64,000 nt of DNA from Edaphochlamys debaryana. Lineage: Eukaryota > Chlorophyta > Chlorophyceae > Chlamydomonadales. The translations under genes and the position numbers were made by a program. The first letter of the stretch is position 1. Every line of letters starts with the position of its first letter. Of the stretch, positions 11,901-24,038 are shown piece after piece. The notes below the pieces were generated by a model. The model did no database searches. It was not told the origin of the DNA and saw only the letters and a program-made list of their open reading frames with translations. Where the stretch lies: positions 124,001 through 188,000 of the forward strand of contig JAEHOE010000076.1 of NCBI GenBank assembly GCA_016858145.1, written 5' to 3'.

Positions 11901-12335
11901 GACCTCATGGACACGGGCAGCACTTTTGACCGTCAATCTCCTCCCCGTGCCCATGTCCCCTCCTAGGCGTTTGAGGTGATCACGGAGCACGTGCGGCTGC
12001 TCAACGTGCGGCTGCTGGCCTCCCTGGCGGACCCCCCCGGCAGCTACTGCCCGTTCGGGTACGGCTGCGGCGAGGCACCCGTGGACAACATCACGGGGAC
12101 GCCGGGGCCCGTGCGGCCATGGTTTGGCCGCCTGCGCTCGTGGCCCAAGCACACGAGAGCACCGTGGGCCCTGGCGGCTAACGGCAGTAAAAGCATAGGG
12201 GGCGCGCGCAGGGCGCACCACGCGCGGGGAGGTGGGCTGCTGCATCGGGGGACGGGCGGAGAGGGCTCTGGAGGAGGCGGGGGTCGTGGCAGCCGGCGAA
12301 GGCGTGAGGGCGACGATGCAAGGTTTGTGTGGTAG
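8929..12335 (+). CDS. GT-A type (GT2-like) glycosyltransferase, secretory pathway
   Basis: Exons 8929-10035, 10286-10377, 10575-11463, 11646-11831 and 11967-12335 give 880 residues. The N-terminus (PLAAQLRLTIAYILLLSSWAVAS) is a signal peptide or signal anchor, so the enzyme should face the ER/Golgi lumen. A stalk of about 170 residues with predicted coiled-coil character follows. The catalytic part starts with LVSLMVQYFNRPW near residue 223. It carries MQDDD at about 368-372, which fits the metal- and sugar-nucleotide-binding DxD motif, and later HSDYDFTMRMWLAGW near residue 680, as in GT2 enzymes. About 200 residues of Glu/Asp/Gly-rich sequence (roughly residues 425-630) interrupt the catalytic domain in exon 3. 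Donor and acceptor sugars cannot be told from sequence. The C-terminus after the last conserved block is low complexity. Confidence 0.75.
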
Positions 12336-12571
12336 CCCGCTTGCGGGGTTGGCATGCACAGTTCGGGCTCGCACGCGTGGGGGCGGAGCGGTGATGCCCC
12401 CAGTTCATCAGAGCACCGGAGGGCAAGGGGGGGGTGGCCCATCAAGGTCGACAAGGTGCACTGTCCTAGTGATACCGGTAGGGTCCACGACGATGCAATA
12501 TTGCGCCCCGCCATACCTAAGCCCACGATCCCCTACAGCGGGGAAGAGCGCAGGAAGAGCGGCTATCACGC

Positions 12572-12576
12572 TGTAA
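12572..12576 (+). terminator. TGTAA poly(A) signal
   Basis: TGTAA 237 bp after the TAG of the glycosyltransferase gene. Confidence 0.5.
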
Positions 12577-13304
12577 TAGCGTATGCTGAGCTGAGACGTG
12601 TGAAAGTGCAGTGCCATGCCTGACGGCTCTAGCCCTTAGCATGCCGCTCCCGGCAAGTTATGGCTCTCCACCAAACTGACCAAAGCGCCATTGACTACCG
12701 GTAATTTGCGCCACCGGCAATTCCGACATCCCGCACTCTCATGGCGGAGAAGAGGCCAGGAAGAGCCCCACGCGGCCACGCCATGTTGGGGTAAAGAGTG
12801 TGGGTGCCCTGACTCCCCTGAAACGTGACCAGTGCCATTTCCATGACGTCTCCAGCAGGCGCCCGTGGTGCGAGGCGCAGAGATGCATGCCAACGTAATC
12901 CCGAGGACGCAGGGGGGCCCAGAGATGCTGGCATTCCCCGAGAAGCTAGCTGCACGATGCTTTTCCCCACCGAGCAAGTTCCGCCTCGCTCCCCCTTGCA
13001 CCGTCCCCAGCCAGTGTGCTGCTAACTCCTGCTTCGTGCACTGTTCACAGCCACCTGCGCTGAGCTGGTAACCCCAGTAGTCTGCAGGCGACCTCTCGTG
13101 CGTGCACTGCATGCATAAGGCAAGCTGCGGCCGCCGCAGGCGCTTTGCCCTGCCCCAGGTAGGAGGATGCCGATACTGCTGCCGCTGTCGCTGCGGGCTG
13201 TCTCCACGGTGCATAGGAGGGCAGGAGCAAAAACAGCGCTAGGTAGCCCGAGGCTCCCGAGGGAGATTGGGTCGGGACGGGACAAGGGGTTCTCCACCAG
13301 ACCT

Positions 13305-13309
13305 TTACA
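13305..13309 (-). terminator. TGTAA poly(A) signal of the eS10 gene
   Basis: TTACA on the plus strand is TGTAA on the minus strand, 67 bp after the eS10 stop codon. Confidence 0.65.
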
Positions 13310-13375
13310 CAACGTTAGCGGGTGTGCGCAAACGCTGCGCTGGGGCCGTCTGCAGCTTCTCCTGGGGCGACTGCC

Positions 13376-14848
13376 TTACTGGGGGGCAGCGCCGCGGCCA
13401 GCGCCGCCGAAGCGGGGCTGGTAGTCGCCGGGGGCACCGGCCTGCGGAGGGACATCCGGGGATACTGGTGTCACCAGGCCGCTCAAGACCCACAGGCACC
13501 CTGCCCTATCAGGAACCTTCCTTCGTCGAAAGCGCACAGCCACCGTCCCCGGCTTGGCCATGTACATCGCAGGTAAGCCCTCACCTTGTCGGCGCCGCGG
13601 CCGAAGCCGCCGCCCTCGCGGGCACCGCGGTACCCCTCGCGGCCACCGAAGCCACCCTCGCGGGGGCCGCCGAAGCCGCCCTGCGCAGGACACAGCACGA
13701 CAAAACGGAGACGATTAGGGAAAGGGAAAGGAAGTGAGCGGCCGAGGCCAGGGCGTGCCAAGGAGCGAGGGGGAGGCGGGGGAGCACCCCACCCAGGATC
13801 CTGCTAGCTGCATCCCCCATCGAAGCCCTGCTCGCCTCGCGGCGCGGGGGGCGGTCGCCGCGCATCGGCGGGCCGCGCTCCAGCGGGCGGTTGGACTTCT
13901 TCAGGGTGGCGGGCACGATCTCCGTGGGCAGGTTCAGGTACTCGCGCAGGTAGTCAATGCCCTTGTTGGTCAGGAACCTGGGGGTACACCGGGGGTGGGT
14001 AACAGGGGTAAGGACAACAACAAGAGCTTGCAGGAGCCGCAGGGCCCCTGTCGGCTCTGCAGCCACACCGCTGTTCAGAGGGTGCCAGTGTTGGCTGGAC
14101 GGGCCTCCGGGGGCTCTGGCGAATCCGGCCGGCCCTGGACGAAGGCCCGTCTGGCTGCCAGCAAGGTCTGGTCCTTCTGAAGGGCACCGGCCAGCTCCGC
14201 GCGGACCGCCTGTGCTGGATAGCTGGCCAGGCCCGCCTAGCCCACTCCTTTCCCGGGCACCACAGCGCCAGCGCCGGGAGGAGGCCCATGAGGTTAGCTG
14301 GCACCAGCCGGGCTGGAACAAGAGACCAGGGCTCACGTCCGCATCCGCAAACGACCTCCACAGAGTCTCCGTGCTGCGTCCTGCTGAGCTTGAGCACAGG
14401 CCCTGGTGGCCGTCGGAGGTGCTACCCCTTCGCTGCCACCCCCCTTGCCCCGGCGGCCTGCGGCTCCCAGCCCAGCTCCGTGACGCCCTCCGGTCCCGCG
14501 CGCACCAGTAGTAGTGCCTCCACGAGAAGCGCTCGGTCACCAGCTCCTTGGACTTGAAGCTCTGCATCAGCTTAATGACCTGCAGGTTGGGCACACCGGG
14601 GATCTCCGGGTGCTCCTTCAGGTTGAAGTCCTTCTCCGCCTGAAGGACGCCCTCTGCGCGCATTTCAAGGGGCGTACAATTGTCAGTAGTGCGCCGGCTC
14701 GCTCCAGGCTCCTTTGGCAGCCGAGCGACGGCGACTGCGCTGATTGCGGCGAGTCGCGCTTCGCACAAGGTCGCTGTCTTCCGCCACGCCGCTCACCCTT
14801 GAAGAGGTACTTGTACACGTCCTTGCGGTTCTTCTTGGGAATAAGCAT
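13376..14848 (-). CDS. RPS10: 40S ribosomal protein eS10
   Basis: Minus-strand exons 14848-14797, 14653-14506, 13977-13836, 13680-13585 and 13441-13376 give 167 residues, close to the usual 165 or so of eS10. The N-terminal winged-helix part is diagnostic: [20 protein letters not shown], then [40 protein letters not shown] and [15 protein letters not shown]. The tail is the expected Arg/Gly/Phe-rich segment ([23 protein letters not shown]). eS10 sits at the beak of the small subunit head near the mRNA entry channel. The third intron has a GC donor (GCGAGC), the only choice that keeps the tail in frame without extra residues. The gene diverges from the Pro/Gln-rich gene to its right. Confidence 0.95.
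13681..13835 (-). other. GC-AG intron in the eS10 gene
   Basis: The donor reads GAG|GCGAGC and the acceptor TGCGCAG|GGC. Joining here gives [15 protein letters not shown], typical of eS10 tails. No in-phase GT donor gives a better fit. Confidence 0.75.
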
Positions 14849-15706
14849 TTTTGCTGGTCTGAGGAGGAAGAGACAGCCGCCAAGCTTTGTGGGTTTGGGA
14901 CCTCTCTTTTACGCGTCGACTCGAGGTCGACTCGACTCCCACTGCACACCTGCCCGCGGGAGGGCCGGGCGGCAAGCGTGAGCGCTCGGCACGAGCAATG
15001 CTGGCGGCGGTAGCGCGCAAATCTAGCAGATGGCCTAGGAGGAGCGTACCTTTGGTGTGAGAAGAGTCCAAGGACTGGAGAAAGAGGGCAGAATTGGCGC
15101 GGGGGCGGGACTTGACTCGCGCGGGGTGTCGTGCGTCCATGCGGCGGAGCGCGCAGGCTCAAGCCCCGGGTCCGCCCCGCCCCCAGCATGTACTCCCCTC
15201 GTATCATATACTCAACTCCATACCCTCACGCGCTCGCACGGTTGCCAACGGGCCTCACCAGCTTCAAGCGATCGTTCCGTCGACGTGCTGCTGTCGGGAC
15301 TGCGCGAGCCATAAAGAGCTAGCGCCAGACGACTAGGAGAATCCCTTGTGCGTGCGTGAAGTCTCGAGCTTGACACGCACGAGGTCCAGCTTGCGGGAGC
15401 GTCCGTGCCTCCAGAGGTGCCTGGCCGCTTGCTTGAGAGACCGGATAGCAAGCGGCCGCCTCAGACTCTGCTGACTGGCTCATGCGTGGTTGTGGCGAAA
15501 GGTCAGCGCAACTTGGGGACCTCGTCGCATCGGGGGCCCACAGCTCGCCGGCCGCCGTATGCCTGTGATAACGACCGTCATCAGCAGGCACTAGCGTGGT
15601 AGTGCCCGCCTGTGTGGTCGTCCAGGTCCCTCCTGGAAGGTCCCACCACCCATCCTCCATCACCAAACCCCGCTCCCCGGCGCCGGGTCCCCTCGCACGC
15701 GACGCG
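14849..15706. promoter_or_regulatory. divergent promoter region, RPS10 / Pro-Gln-rich gene
   Basis: 858 bp between two divergent start codons. It contains a near-tandem GTCGACTCGAGGTCGACTCG block at 14917-14936. No core promoter element can be assigned with confidence and no exon was found. Confidence 0.45.
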
Positions 15707-18700
15707 ATGTCTGGGCGCGGGCCTCGTGGGGACTCTCGAGATGGCGGACATCGGCCTGGACCAGATCGTGACCGCAGGGAGCCCCCGGGCCGAAACGGGC
15801 CTGCCCCACGCGAAGGTGCCCCAGCGCGCTTGATGCGCCCTGACGGTCCACCCCCATCGTCCAGCAAGCCTCCTTGGCCAGACCCTGCCAGGCCCCATGT
15901 CCAGGACCGCGCCTACCATGGTCAGCGGTGCCCCGAGGGCCCCGGCAACTATGGCCCTGGCGGCGCTTTCCACCCTCCGTCATATCGCCCTGAACGGGGG
16001 GCCTGGAATCCAGACGGCGGTGAAGCGTCGGGGCCCTACGGCGCGCCCTTTGCAGGTGGTGCGCCTCCCCCAGATGGCTACGCGGAGCCAGGCAACTCAG
16101 CATGGGGACCAGGTCCTGGCGCTCCTCCCTACGGTGACGGCGGCTATCCTCAAGCAACGTATGCCCCACCAGGACCAGGTAAGGGGCCGCGTGCTGACAG
16201 ATGCCTGCTGCAGCTACTTGTATATGGGCGGCTGTGCAATTGGGGCATTTACGCATGTCTCCAGCAACCTGCCGCACGAGCCAGCTGGCTAATGCAGTAA
16301 CGGCCGCCGCCTCGAAACTGGCAGCCTGCACCCTCCCTTGGTTCGCCACCGATGCGTGTCGGTCGTATTGGTGTCAGGCCTGCGTGCACGCTACGCATCA
16401 CAGGGACCTGGGCCAGGTGAAGGGCTTGGAGGCGGTGCATGCTGCGGTGCCTGCATTCCCGTCGCCTTGTCCCAGGTCCCTGTGCATGCAAGGCTTGGAC
16501 CGCCCGGAGCCTCCTAGAGGGCTGGTGCCCACTTGACCTTCGCGTTGGTTGACTGCGCAGCAGCCGTAGCAGGCACATGCCTCCCTGCAACCGAGGCACT
16601 CTACGCATCGTGCTGTGGGGCTTGCGTGCGCATGGCGTGAATCGAATAAAGGATTGGGTGGCCAGGCCGATCTGTATCAACTAGTTTGCCTCAGGGACTA
16701 ACTGTAGGGATTGCGAGCTTGCATGGATTTCCGGTAGCAGTGCGGTGCCGGGAGGGACCCTATCTGCCTCCTCCCCCGTCCCCCAATCCCACGTGAAACA
16801 CGTTACATGCCGAAGGCGAAGGGACGTGGCTTTGGGGCGGGGTCGGCTGTGTTTCCTTCACCATAAGACTAGGCGCATGGACGATGTGCACACTTCCCTG
16901 CGGCACCGCCCCTGCCCTCGATCAGCCAGCCCCTTAGTCCGCACAAGCGCAAGCGTGGTTCTTGAGGTGTGGGTTGGCTGCATCGTAGCAGCCAGGACTC
17001 TGTTGTACCCCTTTCCGCCTGTCCCCAATGCTCCCCACAGGCTGTGCGCTGGTACCCGCCTGCTAGCCAAATCGTGCGCTCACTCCACACCCCTCAACCG
17101 CTGCACTACTGGCCCGCAGGACAATACCCAGGGCACGCACATGCATGCACCGCAGGCCTTTCCACTCTCCGTCCCGGCGCATCCCGCCCACCCCGCCCTC
17201 TTCCTCCCCGCCCCGCCCTCCCCCCGCCCTCCCTCCCCGCAGGCCAGCTGCAGCAACCCCGAGGCGACCCCGGCCCCTTGGGCCCCATGATACCGGGAGG
17301 GCCGCAGCGGCCGCCGCAAGGGCGCATGGACGCACACCGCATGGACGCAGGCCGGCCGCGCGGCCCCGGACAGGAGGAACCCCGGAGCATGGCCCCTGCA
17401 GGCGGCTATCCCCCGCAGCAATACCCGCAGGGCCCGGCAGGCGAGGCGCCCTGGCCTCCGCAAGAACAGGGCCCGCCCGGTCCTCACCGGGGTCCCGAGG
17501 GGCCCCCGCCTGCGTGGGCCCAGGGTCCGGGGCCGCAGCAGCAAGGGCAGTGGCCGCAGGGGCCCGGTGGTGCGCCGCCCGGCGCCTCCCGCCAGCCGCA
17601 GCAGGACCCGCGCTCCGGGCCTCCCCAGCAGCCGCCGCCCGGAGGGCCCGGTGCCATGGATGCAGGGCGGGCGGCTGCGGCCTCCGCAGCCCCCGCCGGC
17701 CCCGCTGGCGCTGCCCCGCGCCGCTCGAGGTGGCGCGACCCTGAGCCCAAGGACACGGACAAGGGCGCGGGCGGAAGCCAGGGCGGGGAGGGGCCCGGCG
17801 GCCCACAGTCAGGCAGGCCAGAGGAGCGCCGGCAACCCGGAACGGCGCCTCCGCCGGGCTGGGGCCAGGCGCCGCCGCAAAACGGGCAGTGGGGCGGGTC
17901 AGGGAGCGGGGCCCCGCCGCAGGGTCCAGAGGGCTGGCAGCAGCAGCAGCAGCCCCCATCTGGGCCGCAAGGTGGGGCCTGGCCGCCGCGACAGGGCGGG
18001 CCTGGGCCTCAGGAGCAGTGGCAAGGGGGCCGGATGGATGGGCCGCCGCCCAGCCAGCACGCCTATCCTCACGATGGGCAGCATGGCGGGCCGCAGGGTC
18101 CGCCCGCTGGGCCGCAGCAGGGCTACCCCGGGCAGCAGCAGTGGCAGGAGCAGGCCCCCCAGTGGCAACCGCAGGGCGGGCCGCCGGGGCCGGGGCCCTA
18201 CGGCCCTGGCGCCAACCAGCCAGGCGGTCCGCCGCATCCGCACGGAGGCCCTGGCTACCCCCAGCAGCCGCCCCCGCCGCAAGACCAGCGGCAGCAGCCG
18301 CAGCAGGATGGCCGGCCGGGGAAGCGGAGGTCGCGCTGGGAGTCCCGCGATGACGATGAGGGGCCCGACGCCCAGGGGAGTGGCGGTGGGCAGGGGCCGG
18401 GTGGCCTGCCTTTGGGCCAGCAAGGGGCGCCCGGTGGGTACGGCGGGCAAGGGCCTCCACCGCATGCACAGCAACAGCAGCCGCCTCAGGGTATGGGCCC
18501 TCCCCCTCAGGGCGCCTGGCAGGGTGGGAGCGGCCCCCCGCAACAGCAGCCCCCGTACGGCCAGCCTCCTCAGGGGCAGGCCCCGTACGGCCAGCCTCCC
18601 CAGGGACAGGCTCCGTACGGCCAGCCGCAGCAGCAGCAATCGCCACCGTACGGGCAGCCTCATCCCGGGCAGCCGCCCTACGGCCAGCCGCCGCCCGGCC

Positions 18701-20718
18701 AGCAGGGACCGCCGCAGTCCTACCCGGGGCAGCAACTGCAGCAGCAACCCCCGCAGCAGTCGCCCCCGTACGGCCAGCCGCCGCCGCAGCAACAGGGGCC
18801 AGGGCAGGCGCAGCAGGTAGGGGGGAGCCCAACACACCGGAGGCCCGGCAAGCCTGAGCGGAAGCGGACTCGCTGGGACTCGGACGCCTCGCCCTCCCCG
18901 GAGCCCAGCGGCATGCAGGCCCAGCAGGGACAGCAGCAGCCCTTCGGCCAACCGTCGCAGGGGCAGTACGGCGGGCAACCGCCGTACGGGCAGCCGCCTG
19001 CACAACAGGGTCAGCAGGGGCAGGGCCCTCCAGGGCAGTACCCGGGGCAGCAGGTGGGGCAGGGCTCTGCGTGGCCGGGACAGCCTGGCCCCCAGGGCTG
19101 GGGCCAGCAGGCCCCCGCGCACCAGCAACCACATCAGCAGCAACAAGCCCAGCAGCAGCCGCAGCCCAGCCCGCCGCATGCGGGCAGCGCGCCCGGCTGG
19201 GGCTACCCGGGGCAACCGCAGCAGCCGCAACCGCATGCCCAGGGGCCTCCTCAGGGCCATGCGCCTCCACCCCAGCAGCAAGGCTACGGGCAAGCTGGGC
19301 CCCAAGCCGGCCAGCCGCCGTCAAGCTACCCGCAGCAGCAGCAGGCGCCTCCACCTCCGCAGCAGCCACCGCCGGCCCAGCAGCCGGGCGGCTATGCGTG
19401 GCAGCCCCAGGGCGCGCCGCCGCCCCCGCAGCAGCCACAACGCCAGGCACCACCCCAAGCGCAGTCAGGCGCGCAGCAGCCGGGGCCGCCGCAGCAGCAG
19501 ATGCAACAGCAATCCCAACAGACAGCCGCCGCCAGTGCGGCTGCGCTGTCGGACGATCTGCTGTCCAGCACCCTGGCGGCTCTGCAGCAGCACTTTGCCA
19601 AGCCGGCCGCTGGAGGGCCAGGCACGGGTGCAGGGCAGCAGCCGCAGCCCGTGCCAGCGCCACCGCAGCACCAGGCCCCGGCGCCGCAGCCCCAGACCCA
19701 GGGCTACGGCTGGCAGGCCGGCAGTGCCACCGGCGCCCCCGCCTCCTCCGCCTACCCCTACTCCGCCCAACAGCAGCCGCAGGCCCCGCAGCAGCAGGCG
19801 CCCCAGTCCCCCACGTACACGCAGCAGGCGCCCAGCGCACCTCCGGCCCCGGCGGCCGCGCCCGCCGGCCCCTCGGCATCTGGCTCCTCGGCTGCTGGTG
19901 CGGGCGCCGGCGCGCAGCCGCTGATGACGCTGGGCACCATCACGCTGCCGCCCAACGTTGACCCCTCCAAGCTCACCACCGCCGACCTCCTGGCGCTGCT
20001 CATGCAGCAGCAGGGCTCCAGCGGCGCAGGCGGGCAGCTGGGCGACATGCTGTCGGCGCTAGGCAAAGCCGGCGGCGGCGCCGTCCCGACGGCGGCAGCC
20101 CCGGCAGCGGGAAGCGCCGGCGGGGCGGTGTCCCAGCCACCCGCGGCGGCGCAGGCGCCGGTGGATGCGACTTCGGCGGCGGCAGCAGCAGCGGCAGCAG
20201 CTGCGGCGGCAGCGGCGGCGGGGGCGCTAGGCAGCGTTGCTGCTGCAGTGTCCGGCGGCGCAGCCGCTCCGGGGTACGGGGCGGGCGGATATTCGCAGTG
20301 GCCGGGGTACGGGCAGCCCACGCCTGCGGGCCCGGGCAGCGCTGCTCCTGCTGCAGCGCCCGCGCCTGCGGCCCCGGCGCCCGACGCCGCCGCTGCCGCC
20401 CAGGCTCAGCAGCAGGCGTACAACGCTCAGCAGCCGGGCCAGGCGGCACAGTACGACCAGCAGCAGGCCGCGTACCAGCAGTACATGCAGCAGTACCAGC
20501 AGTACCAGCAGCAACAGGCGTACGGCCAGCAACAACAGGCGTACGCCCAACAGCAAGCGGCGTACGGCCAGGCGCCGCAGTACGACCAGCAGCAGGCGGC
20601 CTATGCGCAAGGCCAGTACGGTCAGCCGTACGCCCAGTACGGGTCTGCGGGGGCTCCAGGAGGACCTCCCGCTGGCGCGGCGGCTCCGCCCCCGGCGGAC
20701 CCACGGCGCAAGCGATGA
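15707..20718 (+). CDS. Pro/Gln-rich prion-like protein with three ULM-like RxRW motifs (putative splicing-associated)
   Basis: Two exons, 15707-16178 and 17243-20718, encode 1,315 residues and stop at TGA. The N-terminus is Arg/Gly/Asp-rich ([14 protein letters not shown]). The bulk is Pro, Gln and Gly with repeated [10 protein letters not shown] units near 18550-18800, a poly-Ala run near 20175-20225 and a Tyr/Gln-rich C-terminus ending DPRRKR. Three basic-tryptophan motifs stand out: [10 protein letters not shown] (W about 321), [13 protein letters not shown] (W about 523) and [17 protein letters not shown] (W about 702). They match the UHM-ligand motifs of SF1 and SF3B1, where a basic run plus RW inserts into U2AF-homology domains. 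A single non-repetitive helical segment ([17 protein letters not shown]) lies near residue 1075. No RNA-binding domain is seen. A role in splicing is inferred only from the motifs. The 1,064-bp intron could hide a small extra exon. Confidence 0.75.
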
Positions 20719-21967
20719 GGCAGAGTGACAGGGGGGAGTCGTGGTGTGGGCCGGAATGACGGGCTTCGGACTTGTGGGCAAGGGAGTGAGTACGGCTTGC
20801 GGGAGAGTCCCGACCGGTGTGGTGTTGGACTCGCGGAAGGGTGAAGGCCCCGCGGCTCAAGCAATGCAGGGTTGACGGGGAAGGTTGGGCGCACGGTAGG
20901 AGAGCTTGAGAATTGAGAGTTGGGGGTGGGGGGGCTAGCGTGTGCGCTGCACTACAAGCTACGAGCTGGAGGGAGCGTGGGACAATGACAGCCGAGAGAG
21001 AGGGTGATGTGGGGTTGCACTGGATGGTTGAAGACCACGCGCAAAGGATATCAGGATATTAGTTGAACAGGCGGCACACCGGATGTGTTGAGTGCAAGGT
21101 ACGGGGTTGAGTGTGGGGGGGCTGATCCCGATGCAGCAGGACTGCAGGAGATGGCCTTGATCCTTGGACCGTGTTGACCGTGGGCTGGGCCGTGAGGGAC
21201 AGGATGGTGGGACGTATCACCCTTTCGCGCGCATGCTCGGGGGACTTGAGGGCTTGGACTACCGTAATGCTCACAGGCGGGCTTACGTAACTGCGTTGAC
21301 AGAAGGACAGGGCAAGGCTTCTGAGGGTCGACGTGGTGCGCACGGCGTCAGTGTGCCCCCGAGCAACATGTGTCTCCTTTGGCGTTCCCGGCGGGGACTC
21401 GGCTGCCACACAGTTAGGAAGAGCAAGAGTGACAGATGACTCTTTGCCCAGCGCTGCCCTATCTATCCCCCGTCTCTCCATTCCAGGCAGTGCTCCTATG
21501 TCCACGCCGTGCTTCCCATAACACACTAGTACCTGGGCTTCCCCTCACCAAGCAGCCCACGCCCTGACGCTCCCCAGCGGGCCTCAAACCCGCGTTTCCT
21601 CCTGATTCCAAGCTCCCGCCCGCACGCCGCAGCGCGCCCTTTCATTACCCGCCAGTCCCCAGCCAAAGCCCTGCAGGCCAGCCCAATAAGGAGCCTGTTG
21701 TCAGTAAGGCAGTGAGGCTGCGCACGCGAAAGGCACCACCAGCACCGAAACCCGCACCTCCTTACTCCAGTTACTCGTGGTGCAGAACACACGTGTCCCT
21801 CGTGGCCTTGGCTGTCCAGTACGCACTGCCAGCCCCTCCCGTCCACAGCTTAGCTTCCCATGAATCCCGCTCGACCCAGCCGCTTCACAGTTCGTGATCA
21901 TCAGGACTCCCGACCGCATCAAGGTCTTCCTCCAGGACCGCACTCGTATCCCTCCGCCCAGCTGCCG
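20719..21967. other. convergent intergenic region
   Basis: 1.25 kb between two convergent genes. G-rich near 20920-20940. No exon, RNA gene or repeat was recognised. Confidence 0.5.
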
Positions 21968-24038
21968 CTAGAGCTTGGACCTCCACGACGCGCCGCTCCA
22001 GCCCCAGCTGCCGGACGAGTCGGCGCCCAGCAGCGCCAGCTGGCGCCGCTTGATGCGCGCAAACTCCTTGGACACAGCGTCCGCCAGCTTGTCGGGGTAC
22101 TGCGGGGGAGTGAGGAAGGGGAGGGGAGGGTGGAAGGGGGGCTGGGTGAGGACGGCTGTGTGTGGCGGGCTCGGCGGGGGCAACACGGTCAGTGCATGCG
22201 GGTGCGCGCGGTTGCCGTTGCTGCCCTCATGCGTTCCTCCGGCTCAGTGATTGACAGAGCGGTTCTTCTCGCCGTTGGACGGCACACGGCTGGGCTGAAA
22301 AGTCGCAGCCAGGCCTCCGGCAGCGGCAAGTGCGCGTCGGGCCCCGTCTCCCTTCCGGCCCGACCCCTCACCTTGATGCCCGTGCTGGCGGTGAGGTCCC
22401 CATCCTTCCACCTGAGCGGCAGGAACAGCGAGCGGGTAGGGGGCGTATACGGAAGGCACTCAGGGACTCCGCAAGCTTTCGCGGCGCTTGCCCTCTCCGC
22501 CCTCGGTTTCCCTTGGTTTTCACCTCTATCGCTTGCGACTGAGAGCAGGGAAACTTATCGACCCGGCTCATCGGCGCATCGGCACATTCGGCACATTTCA
22601 CGGCGGAAGCCGCAGGTTCGTCTCTTTTTGCCCTGAGGGGCACGGTGACTCTCCCGGCCAAGCAGTGAGTCTTGCCTGTAGCCTAGGCGCACCAGACCGC
22701 AGCAAATCCCGTTAACCTCTTGCGACTTCTCACGCCCACGCCAGCCCACGCGCATTGATGGCCGGGTGCGAGCCCGCGTGCCGTGGTGCGGGCTGGTGGT
22801 GGAGAGGGGTTGAGGGCTGTACGGAGCCAGACTCGAACATTGGGCCCCCTGGGGGGGACCGCGGGGCTCAGCCCTATTCCTGCCTTCGGGCAGCCACCCT
22901 TGTCACCTCTTGAGCGTGACCCGGTAGGCCGAGGTGGCGGCCACCAGCTGCAGGAGCATGGGTTCCAGCCCGGGGGAGTCGAGCAGGTCGATATGCTCAG
23001 TGACTACCTGCGGCAGGCGTTGGGGCACCGGTACCCTTAGGGGGCGAGAACCTCCGTCACCTGGCGTTCCGAGGAGAAGCCGAACCGAGACTTGAGGAGG
23101 CGTGCCTCGACAGCTAGAGGCCGGCATTGCCAGCCCCGGCCCGGAACGCGCCGCACCCAGGCCGTTTGCAATGCTGCAGCCTTTGGCCCGCACATGCACC
23201 CCTGCGCTGCCTCCGCGACCCCAACCTGCCCACCCGCGCCGCCCGCTCGTTGAGGGGCTGCAGCACCTCCGTCATCCACACGCGGTACGCCCGCGCCTCG
23301 GGGCCGTTGAGGTCGGCGGCGATGGCCATGCCCAGCGCGTCCTGGCGGGCATGTGGGAATGGGGGTGAGGCTCGCAGTTTAGGCTCGGGTATGGCTTGGC
23401 GGACGGCAAGTAGCGGTCGGCGCCCATGCAATGGACCACGCCTGGCATTTGCATCGCCATCCCCCCGCCCGCCTTGGCCAGCACCCACCTTGGTGCCGTC
23501 AGGGCTGTGCTGCTTGACCATGGCGTGCCACGCAGTCCGGGAAGCGGTGATGCAGGCAAGCAGGGGGCCGTAGAACTCCTTGAGCTGGGGGCAGGGCGGG
23601 ACGAAGCACAGCTGTTGCACCTCAGGCGGGAAGCCGTGAATCCGTCTACCCAGCCAGCCAGCCCAGCCCAGCCACGTGCCTACCTGCTTGTTGACCCGTT
23701 CTATGCGGGCCTTCCGCTCCTCAATGCTCTTCGCATTGAAATAGGCAAACAGGCTGCCTGTTGGGTAGGTTTGGCATTGGGGGCACCATACGGAAAGGGG
23801 ACAGGGTTGTTGCGTGACGGTGCACCTCTGGGCAGGACCGGGCTGTAGGGGCCATCGTGGCCTCCCCCGTCTGCATGCAGCGTGCATGCCGTCGGATGTG
23901 GCTGACTGGAGCGCTGGAGCGTGGTGTGGCTGGTGCGGCGTAGCCCAGGGCCGCCGCGTGGGGGGGATGACGGGGGCTCCGGGACCCGCGCTCACCTGCC
24001 GCCAAGGCCCAGAATCCCGAACCAATTTTCGTGGCCAT
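21968..24038 (-). CDS. small N-terminally anchored protein of a bacterial-like uncharacterised family
   Basis: Seven minus-strand exons (24038-23996, 23757-23684, 23584-23489, 23341-23234, 23007-22907, 22411-22372, 22099-21968) join perfectly in phase to 197 residues. Residues about 6-23 (GSGFWALAAGSLFAYF) form one hydrophobic helix, followed by a basic helix ending RVNKQLKEFYGPLLACI. Conserved-looking blocks are YGPL, YRVWMTEVLQPLNERAA, VTEHIDLL, AYRVTLKRWKDGDL and YPDKLADAVSKEFARIKRRQ. From memory, the same order of blocks (YGPL, W-W-PLN, H-L, AY-KRW, YP-L, F-LK-Q) occurs in uncharacterised bacterial membrane-anchored proteins. No catalytic residues are evident. Membrane location is inferred. 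The compartment is unknown. Confidence 0.75.

Larger units (their letters stand above)
12336..13375. other. convergent intergenic region
   Basis: 3' flanks of the glycosyltransferase (+) and the eS10 gene (-), each with a TGTAA signal on its own strand. No exon recognised. Confidence 0.6.

Noticed and set aside
17063..19879. Very long open frame on the minus strand (938 codons)
   Set aside because: It is a mirror of the Pro/Gln-rich plus-strand exon. GC-rich repeats on one strand leave the antisense frame open, and it is just Ala/Gly/Arg with no splice context.
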